This document shows, piece by piece, positions 35,340 through 46,000 of a stretch of DNA of 48,684 bases (position 1 is its first letter; every line of letters starts with the position of its first letter). Below the pieces are notes generated by a model that saw nothing but the letters and a program-made list of their open reading frames with translations, was not told the DNA's origin and did not search any database. Origin of the DNA: Azolla pinnata (lineage: Eukaryota > Streptophyta > Polypodiopsida > Salviniales > Salviniaceae); NCBI GenBank assembly GCA_037176905.1, contig JBBBWG010028721.1, positions 1 through 48,684 of the forward strand. Reading direction: 5' to 3'. The translations under genes were made by a program, and so were the position numbers.

Positions 35340-36958
35340 TCTATGTGTTATGCTTTGTTAGGGTTACCTCGCAAGGTTTCCTAATTGGGTAATGCGTCAA
35401 AAAGAAATGCTAAAAGAACAAGAATTGTACGCACTATTGCAACTTCATAAGAGAAGCTGCAAGGTTTCCTAATTGGGTAACGTGTTGTCGAATGAAATGC
35501 GAGAAGAGTGGAATTGTTCTTCGTTAGAGGTTCCCTTGAAAGCTTTCCTAATTTGGTAACGTGGTTGAAAAGAAAAGCTAAAAGAACGAAAGTTGCACGT
35601 ACTATGCAACTTAATCAAGGAGAAGATGCAAGGTCTTTTCCTAATCGGGTAATGTGTTGAATGAAATGCGGGAAGAATGCAATTCTTCGTCAGAGGCTCC
35701 CTTGAAAGATTTCCTAATCGGGTAATGTGACCGAAAGAAAAGCTAAAAGAACGAGTGTTGTACGTACTATGCAACTCGAATCAATGCGAAGATGCAAGGT
35801 TTTTTCCTAATCGGGTTTCGTGCTGAATGAAATGCGAGAAGAATGCAATTGTTCTTTGTCATTTCCCTTGCAAAGTTTTCCTAATCGGGTAGCGTAGACA
35901 AGAAAAGCTAAAAGAACGAGAGTTATACGAACGATGCAACTCGAATCAAGGAGAAAGATGCAAGGGTTTTTTCCTAATCGGGTAACGTGCTATTGAATGA
36001 AACACGAGAAGACTGCAATTGTTCGTTTCCCTTGCAAGGTTTCCTGATCGGGTAATGTGATCAAGGAGAATGAAACACGAGAAGACTGCAATTGTTCGTT
36101 TCCCTTGCAAAGGGTTTCCTAATCGGGCAACGTGTTGAATGGAACGTGAGAAGGATGCAATTGTTCTTCGTTGGAGGCTTCCCTTGCAAGGTTTCCTAAC
36201 CGGGTAATGTGATCAAGGAGAAGGTTTCCTGATCGGGTAAAGTGTTGAATGGAATGCGAGAAGAATGCAATTGTTCTTCGTTGGAGGCTTCCCTCGCAAG
36301 GTTTCCTAATCGGGTAATGTGATCAAGGAGAAGGTTTCCTGATCGGGCAACGTGGGCAACGTGTTGAATGGAATGCAAGAAGAATGCAATTGTTCTTCGT
36401 TGGAGGCTTCCCTTGCAAGGTTTCCTAATCGGGCAATGTGATCAAGGAGAAGGTTTCCCAATCGGGTAATGTGATCAAGGAGAAGGTTTCCCAATCGGGC
36501 AACGTGTTGAATGGAATGCGAGAAGAACGCAATTGTTCTTCGTTGGAGGCTTCCCTCGCAAGGTTTCCTAATCGGGTAATGTGATCAAGGAGAAGGTTTC
36601 CCAATCGGGTAATGTGATCAAGGAGAAGGTTTCCCAATCGGGTAACGTGTTGAATGGAATGCGAGAAGAATGCAATTGTTCTTCGTTGGAGGCTTCCCTT
36701 GCAAGGTTTCCTAATCGGGTGATGTGATCAATGAGAAGGTTTCCTAATCGGGTAATGTGATCAATGAGAAGGTTTCCTAATCGGGTAACGTGATCAATGA
36801 GAAGGTTTCCTAATCGGGTAACGTGTTGGTGAGTGGAATGCGAATGTAACGAAAGAAATGGGACGTACTAATGCAACTCTTACCATTAGAGGTTTCCTTG
36901 GTCACACAACCGCAAGGTTTCCTAATCGGGTAACGTTTCCTGATCGGGCAACGTGTTG
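35340..36958. repeat. Minisatellite built on TTTCCTAATCGGGTAA
   Basis: Roughly 25 copies of AGGTTTCCTAATCGGGTAA(C/T)GTG occur. They alternate between a short unit of about 33-36 bp (ending GATCAAGGAGA) and a longer unit of about 75-95 bp with TGAATGGAATGCGAGAAGAATGCAATTGTTC inserted in part. Copies to the right are more alike, those on the left more diverged. The array stops about 90 bp before the RST1-like ATG. Minus-strand frames give repetitive peptides (RLGNL and SLITLPD) that I treat as artefacts. Confidence 0.95.
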
Positions 36959-37049
36959 GAAGGAAAAGAAAGCAAAAAGAGAGAGAGAGTCGGAGAGACA
37001 CACAGAAGAGAAGGCTTCTCTTCTGTGTGTGTGCATCAGAAGCGCAGCT
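36959..37049 (+). promoter_or_regulatory. Leader of the RST1-like gene
   Basis: About 90 bp with a GAGAGAGAG run and CACACAG lies between the last minisatellite unit and the ATG. If this is the 5' UTR, the promoter sits inside the minisatellite. No TATA box is recognised. Confidence 0.35.
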
Positions 37050-40000
37050 ATGGCGGCGGCGAGCTTCGCTCCCCTTCTGGAGAAGCTCAAGTCTCCGCAT
37101 CGCAGCGCGCAGCGCCACGCCGTTCGCTCCATCTTCGAAGCTCTGCGCTCTCCTGCCGCTTCTTCTTCTTCTTACCCTCGCCCTCTCGTCCTCCATTCTC
37201 CCGCTGGGAAGCAAGCCCTCTCCGACTGCCTCATCCTCGCTTCCCGTTCGCCCCCCGCTCTCGACGAGGCGATCCTTCAGCTCTATGACCTCGCAATTGG
37301 CAAGAATTCGGCTTTGCGCTCTCTTGATGGCGATAATGACGGCGACGGGGAACCTACCTTGGCCCTCGCTCATCTTCAAGCGCTTCTTGAATGCTCCCCC
37401 TCCGAGTTCGTGCCCGCCATTGTTCGCTGCATCGCTTCTGTGTGTAGGTTTCTCCTTGCCGAACGAGAGTCCGTCTTGCAAGGCCTTCTCTCCTACGAAC
37501 TTCACCCTCTTGTCAAGGTTAGCTTTATGGAATCCACGTTACATTCAATCCAGGCTATATTCGTCCAACTACGTTTTCCGTCAAGAGTGCACCAGAGAGC
37601 TTCACCTGCTCTGTAGGTTTAAAAGATTATTGAACCTCAAGGTGAGGGAAGAAGAAGGAGAAGAAGATTGCGAGGATAATTAAGTAGTACGTACGTGCAT
37701 GATTCTATCTCCTTGTACCGTGCAAAGATGTATTAGCTGTTAGAAAGACGGTTAGATGCTGCTCCTCAGCTTCACCAATCAGGTAAAGCTTCTTGAAAGA
37801 AGAAGAAGATTAAAATCACTATCTATATCTGCATAAATTCATTTCCTTGGTCCTTCGAATAAATTGCCTTGCCACGGCCAATGCTGTCTTCTGAGCTGCA
37901 CAAAATGAGAGAAGTTGTGGTTCTCTGGTTTTGATACCGTTACTAGGAGAACTTGTAAGTTCTGAATTTGTTTGATGCTGCTCAAAAAAGGTAGCTAGCT
38001 TTCTTCAGCTCACGAGGTCATTACCTTGGGCAATGAAGAGTGTGTATTTCTATTAGAAGTTCCTGCTCGTTTATGCTGTTAAAAGCATGTTAATAATGTT
38101 TCAAGCATCTTTTAGTGTTATAGTGTTCTTATGGACGAACTTCTATTAGACAACCTTTTGTATTCGGTACTTGGTCAAGCTTTGTAGCATTGATTCATTC
38201 AACATTGTCTTCCCAGTGATGCAAATTTGATGCAACTGTTTACACAGCCAAACGAGAGGAACGAACACTAATATGCACAGATGCACAGTATATTTTAATA
38301 GCACATGTTAGGACTGCTCTAGGTTGAAATAATTTGTTGAACATTTAATGGTGCAGCATGATCCACACGAGCCCTTAACAAAGCAGTCGGGCTTTTGGTG
38401 TATCAGAAAGAAAACTTTTTGTGTAGCTCCTGATTAGACATAATTTTCTATTATGTTCGATTTTGATATAATGACACTTTATGGTGAAATACTTAAGTCA
38501 TTGTTATCCTTGTTGTGAAAGGCTATGGTCATTACTACAATTTAACAGTCCTCCATATACCCACACCTTCCATTTATCATCTATTTTTCCACATACCAAG
38601 CTTTTTCAGTACATGCCGTCATTCTGACATGCATAAAAGATGCTTTCTGGATGATCGGAATTTCTAACATAATTTCTTGGTCTAGAATTGTGGAGATTCG
38701 AAGCCATAACCAATGAATCTTTCAATAGACCTTGAATTTGATATGCACTTTTATCTCTCGCAACGAAAAATATTGAAAAAGCAAAGAATATTTATGTCCT
38801 CCTAAATATATCTTCATTGATCATTTTCAGTTTCATGGTTGAAATAAGATTTTGCTTGTGGTTTTTTGTGTTTAATTGACATGGATTTTCATCTCTACAG
38901 GCATTCGAATCACGGCAAGAATCTCATTTGGAAATCGTGCAGCAAGTAGTCATTATGCTGACACAAAACAATCCAACGAAGGATACAAAGTATCTACATT
39001 TCTTAGAACCAGTGTTGAACTATTTGGCGGTAAATTCGTCATTGAGTAATGAAAGGTACTTAGTTACCAGAGAGCTCTGTTTCAACATAGCTTCACTCGT
39101 ACCTTCAAGTTTTGTTGCTGGGAGATTCTTGATGCGGTCACTGTTGTGCTTCAATTTTTTTTATTTGCATCAGACACAGGTAATGATCCTGGATGTATCT
39201 GCTGGTCCAGTATTTCGGCATCTTTTATTCATAGATTAGCAAAATTCTCTTAAGGCTGTGAAAATACAGTTTCTTTGTCTTTTGCAATGTTTAATATTGA
39301 TAAGGTATCTTTATTTTGAAGCGGCATCTGACCTACCATGTGAAAGAGAAGAAACATCTTAAGACTCGCTTCTGAGTCAAATAGGGAGATATGTGAACTA
39401 CACGCATTCAAAATCGAATCATCCAAGAAAGGCTTCACAAACTCGTACAGATAGGATGAAAGTTCTTTCGGGATATTCATTATTACAGACATGGCTTCAA
39501 GAAATCTCTTGAAGGGAGAAACCAATAGATTCACAGAGAACAACTTATCATTTGGAGAAGGTGATATCTGACACTGGGAGGCCAAGAAAACCCAATATTT
39601 AGGTCCTGGGATGGTTTTCTGATCCATAAAAACATGTTTGATGTAACAGAAGCCAGTTTTTGGGCTTCATGAATTGTGATGATGTTTAGATTGGTAGTAC
39701 TTGAAACTTTGGCTCCCTGTATTCCTAGACTTCTTGGATGAGCAAGAACATGTTTATCATGGTATTCATCACATAACTGCAGCAGAAAATTTTGTTCTAC
39801 CTGCATCATCTTCTTATGAATGGGGAAAGTTGATACCCTTAACGTGGTAATTGCTGCGAAGGAAACAACAATGTGCTTTTCTACTCGTACAAGATCCCTA
39901 GTAGCGTTTATCAGTCAACACAAGTTATTTGTAGCTTAGTAATCCTAATAAGATAGAAATGACTATATTGTAGATATAGCAAGAAAGTTTTTCTCCCATC

Positions 40001-43000
40001 ATTTTGCCATGGGCATGGAGGCTGGTGATAAATGACGAGACTAAACAGGGATCCTGATATCTTAAATATAGCCCGAGTAGGACTTGCCATGTCATTTTAC
40101 CTAAATATAGATGCAGAAGAAAGGATATGGGTTATGGATGATTATTAGACTCAATAGGATACAGGTGAAGTTACACTATTGGGATTTAACTTAATTTGAC
40201 CGACCTTGTCTACAGGAAGCTGACAGAATCGCTATGGGATTGAGAGAGATAGTGGATGCAGTAGAGGGTTGGGTGATGCAGGCACATTCAAAAGAAGAGG
40301 TATAGTTTGTGATTCATGTTTTTTCATTGTGCTGTTATTCCATCATTGCTCTTAGAAGGTCAGATCAGGTGCTGTATGGGTTTTACCATGTTGGCCACAG
40401 ATGGACGATTGCAATGAGATTTTAGGGGAGATTTTGTCAATACTCGTGGATACTTGCTTCACCCTAAATAAATCAGATGTATCACCCTTACCGATCCTGC
40501 AACTTTTGGGGCATATTGTGAGATTACAGAAGACCTTGGATGCCTCTTTCATGTGGCGCAGGAAGGTTCTGTCGCTTGCATATTTGCTTGCTGTGACAGA
40601 TGCAACCGCAGAGCAGCTTAACCTGATCTGTTTAGCCAGGGATGTGTTGAGGAAAACTGATGATGAAGGTATTTGTGATATTATTGAACAAAATTAACTA
40701 TCTCATTTTAGTTCTTGGTTCTTAAATATCTCTATGTGGTTACAATCTGTGTTACGACATATGAAATTCATGTATCTATCATTTGAATAAAAATGACTCG
40801 AAGTAGCCTTTTTGTCATTTTATTATTGCATTAACTTATATCCAATGATAATAATTCACTGCTCTTCAAGAATTCTTCTTTTTTTTCCAAAATCGACTTT
40901 CTGCACCAATTGTTAAGTCAATTGTATCATGGAGTACAAGAAAATCATTAATGTAACTAAACAGTAAAATGTACATGTTCTCTTCATATTTGATGTTACT
41001 TTGTGATTTCCGTAACACCTATCCTTGATTGTTTGAAGCATTAGGGGTGGATTTGCTGATTGACAACATAGATACATTTCTTTTTGCTCTTCTGTGGATC
41101 TACCCAACAGTAAATATAATGACTTCTTCTTCTTCCCAAATCAAAGAAACAGCAACCAACTTTTTACATGATCTGGAGGATATTCTTGGCTTATATTGGA
41201 GACAAAATGGAAGTAAGACTGACTCTCAGACTCAAAATTGTTGCTCAGTTTGCTCTTACGGACAACTGGCTGACAATATGCACAGCATTCTGCTACAAAT
41301 ATGGCTCAATGTAAGAAAATGACCTGGAGAATGATTTTTGATTCTTAAATGTTAGATGTAAGTTTAAAGGTTTTTATAGCTAGATGCATCACTGCATTTA
41401 CACTATTTGGATTTCATTACAAATATCTCTCCGTTCAGAAGTTCTTCTGTGTAGATGCTATATAAATATTTTAGATATGAATTCGAACACCTTCTGGAGA
41501 AGCGGGGATTGGAATAAGTGATCTTGTTTATTAAAAAAAAAATCTAACTCATGGTTTGAGGACTAAATATCATTCTGGATGGGCTCCAGTGTATTTTGAT
41601 ACAAAATTCTCAGCACTGTATATACTGATACCCTCTCAGGAAGAACATTGTGAGTGCACAGGAGGTTCTGAATTGCTATATGCCTGTGGCAGGCATGGAA
41701 TATTCTCCTTGCTTTTTATGTGCATTATGCGAAAAACTTCCAATGTAGAAGTCTCAACAACCTTACAGGTTATAGCAACTGCGTGGATTGTTTGTCTGAA
41801 CTCTGGGCGCTAACCTTGGCAACATGAAAGCTAGAGCTACCCAGAAATCTGAGACTTCTTCAACATGTTTGCTTTATTCCAGAAACTTACCATCTGTCAA
41901 AAAAGGAAATTTTAACTTTTTATTTGGAATCCTTCCGTAAGCAACTCAATAATCTGATGAATATGAGCTTGAAGGCAGCTAGAAATCACATTGGAAGGGT
42001 TTTAAGTGAAGTACAAAGGAACAAACTGCTTCTTTGGGATTTGGTCATTCTAAGTGGAATTTTAAAATTATTTTTCTTACTACTTCACCTTCGCGATTTG
42101 GTCATTCTTAGTGGAGTTTTAAAAACTGTCTTATTACTTCACTTACTAAAATATCTCCTACTGTTTTGCAGAATAGCTCATGGGAAACATGGATTTCTTT
42201 GAAAGATACTTCAGATTGGATCAATTTTAAGAACAAGCAAAGCAGTTCTTGGCTTCTTTCTCTCTCAAGTTTTTGGAAGGAAATGTTTTACAGTGATGGG
42301 AGTGCGCAAGAGTCTAAACAGAAAACTGGTCTATACACTGAACTCTCCAAGTAATCCTCGTTAATTTGCATGTTGTATTTCATTTCGTTTTGAGCTCTTG
42401 ATATGCGTTCTATTTGCCTGGATGATGGCATGATCATCTATTATATGTTTGCAATTGTTTATATTTTCACTAAGTGGGACTCTAGGCTTCTCTGCAATTA
42501 GCTACTTATTTTTGGTCAAATATTTTGGAACTCTCACTTGACATTAATAGCTGTTTATGAGGCCACTTCACAGATGCCATTAGCATTTAATGTTCTTCTC
42601 TGAAAACTTATATTTAGATATTAATTATGTGCAGTCAAAATACATACCTGCATGATGCATGCATAGCATGCGGACACACATACATATGCAGGCTTCTCTC
42701 TTGAGATGGGGATTTTGGACCTCCTAGAACTCTTCTTAACTTTTTTAGTATATTTGCTTCAGGTTATGTTTCCAGTTATATTCCTGTGTGTTTCAGAAGC
42801 GTCTATTGCACAGTATCTCATCTTTTTGTGTGTGGGAGTATCTATTTTGGTACTCTTCAAGTATTTCATCAAGGTTAATACATCAACAAATGCTATGGCA
42901 AATTAAAGAAAATTCCGTGGAACTGGATTTGACCTATGGAAGCTCATAAGAGAAAGTGAACTTATCTATGATGGGATGCAGAGGCATTGCAGAAAAGTAA

Positions 43001-46000
43001 AATGATTCGTATGGATTATGAAACTTGGAAGCTACTTAAATGCATGGCTATTGTGCATCCGTATGCAATTGGCAATCTTCCATGATCCATCTGTATCCTT
43101 GGAAGTCAATGTGTCTCGGTAAGTAAAGGCAGGAAAATTATCATTAGAATCTCAAATTTGGCTCAACATTACCTCTTGAATAGTCTCCATGGCCAATGAC
43201 ATAATGCCAAGTCTTCAATGATGCAGATATGATAATTCGAGGATAAAAAACTTCCAAAGTCTTCTATAGAGTCAAAGCAATTTTAGAAAAGACAGTGAAA
43301 GGACACACCGAAGTCAATGAGGAAGATGAGATGGGTTATAGAATCTTGGTACTCATAGTCTAGAGATGGTGTTATTTATGAAGAAAAGCTGTCTAAGAAC
43401 AGTTATTCCTCAATATCGAAGAAAACAAGGAAATTTCAACAGCAATCTGCCATTCATTCAAGAATGAGAATTCAGGGTGGTGAACATGTTGAGACGTTTA
43501 CTGAAGATATGCCTACTTAACTATTAGGAGGTCAACAAGGTTGATAGACAAGATACAAAATTTACAAGAATAAAAATGTGGAATAAAATATGCATTCTCA
43601 ATGAAAAATCTCGGAGAAGTTAGCACTTTCTTGGGATGAGAATATGGGGGATGGACAAAAGTTACTATTTGTCCTCCCCAAAAAGCGTCGAGAACTTATG
43701 GGTGAAATTTCAGCTAATGGATGCCAAACCATTCTCAGCCTCTGGTCCCTCTTTAAATCATTGGGTTTCAGTCACATTTATCTCTAAATGAACAGCCTAT
43801 GCTATGATAGAATTCCAACTTTCATGGTCATTATGATTTTGACATGGCTAGTGATGTAGAAAGTCATGGTTAACATTCTTACTCTTGGGTGAGCCGTATT
43901 GTGGTGTTCCAAGGTTGCAATGCATCATTAGGTTGTTTGCTACTGAAGCTGATTTTATTTGAATTGCAGAGACTTCTAAAAAAGCCGTTTGGCTAGCTCA
44001 ATTGTGTACTAACCCTGGACTCCCAAAGAAAATTCTAGTTCTGCATTCCACTCAGTGCTCTATGCAAGAACCAAACACAATGGTGTTTGGTTTCACTTCA
44101 GTTGAAAGATGATTGAGGATGGGTTCATCCAAATTATGAAGATTGACTCAATATAGAAATTTTCAAAAATTCTAACAAAGTTTCTAACATATAAACTGCT
44201 ACCTTGAACTAGTTTAATAGAGTAACCTACCTATTTTAAATGACAAGTTGTTGGAGTAAAACCCTCTAGGTTTCTCGATTGTTTAATCTGTTAATTATAA
44301 TTCCTTTTTTGTTGAATATATCAACATTGATATGCTTTATGTCTCATCAGCATTTAGTGCACTTTTCCTATCGTACAGATCATCAACTTTCATCTCTGCA
44401 TGCTAGATATTCCAGTGATGACTACTCAGGAATCCTCATGGCATATGCGTGTATTGTAGTCGCAGAACCATAGAAATGTTGTGTACATGTAGTTTCTTCT
44501 CCCAAATAAGGATTCTGGATATCTTGGGATGCTGGGACGGTGATATTGATGTTATGAGAATTAGATTAGACTTGAGTTTTGTTTTTAAAAAAACTATAAT
44601 GAAATACTTTTCTCTTGCAGGTGTTATCTCTTGGATATGCATGCTGATATCAGCTGTTTTAATACATCCTGTCTTGAATACTGTAGCAAGTGAATTTATT
44701 GCAGAAATAGTGAAGTGTGATCGTTCAAAGGGCTTATCTTTTGTACCGGTTCTTCTTTTTTATTTGAGAGCATGGAAACGAAATCCAAGGAAACAAAAAG
44801 CTCCAGATTTGGTATTCTCATTGTTTCAACTACTATGTTAAAAGAGTTTAATTTTCTTTTTGCAACCTTAATATATTAAAGGTGGGAAACCCAAGTAGAA
44901 ACTGCCAAATCAAATAATGTACGAAATATCAAGATTCAGAAACACTCGTAGTGAAGCTGAAATATATGCTGAAACATCTCTTTGAATCAAAGGCAATTTG
45001 AAGAGATTGTCACAGTGAGGACCTGTATTTATCAAGGTCAAAAGTAGGCGTTTGATCAAATTTTATATATTTCGAATTCATCCAAATTGTCCTCGAGGCC
45101 CAAAATGTTACCTAATTGAAAAGAAAAAGCCATTCCATGTAAATGATTCTGGAATAGGCCAAACACATATAAGGCTCTGTGGAAAACTTATTATTGTTTT
45201 GAAATCTTGTTTCCCATCTCATCTAATAACGAAATATGTTAATATATCTTCTTTCATATGTGAATTTTTCTTATAGGTGTAGGCCACTTTTGGTGTTTGG
45301 GTAGTGTTAAGCTGTATTGCATATTAAAATTCAAATATGGTGCATTATGGAATGCATTAATTGAAACACAACATTCAATCTCAAAGTTTAGAGTGTGAAG
45401 TATCAGGAATGAGCCTAATGTCATGTGACATGCAGAAGTGGACATCTTACTATTTGTATTCAATCCTAGGTTTGTGATATTCTCATCTGATTGCAATCCC
45501 TTCACATGGATTCCTACCTCTTTTGTGGGCATGATATAATGTTAGTGTATTTGATCTTTGCACCATTCCAAGAAATTTATGTCTATGTAGAAAACTATTT
45601 GTGATATGTAGTCTTCTTTTATATATGGAATCTGTGACTATTGGGATTTTGCTAATTCGGCTTTACCTTGAATTCCAGTTTGGTCTATTAAAATTACTCC
45701 CATCTCTAGCTGTGGATCCAATGTCATCATCGATTGTTGTTGGTACATTGCACTCATTGTTGTCCTCAGAATGTAGCAGGTGTGTGATGATTAACCATTG
45801 GAGGAAAGCCTGGCTTTCCTATATTTACTTAAGATATTTGTTTCATGATGCAAGTTTTTGTAAAGTTTATGTCTTTAAGGTTTTCTTTATCCTGACTCTT
45901 ATGGAATTTCTACACCCTTGATCATGCCATGCCGTCACTGTTTGTTCTATGGGACATAGGAAGGGCCATGGATAATGTGATTAGTCCCAAAGGAGATTCT

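Noticed and set aside
35469..37505. Minus frames with repeated RLGNL and SLITLPD peptides
   Set aside because: The peptides are only the minisatellite unit read in a frame without stops. The longest (231 codons) also runs antisense through RST1-like exon 1.
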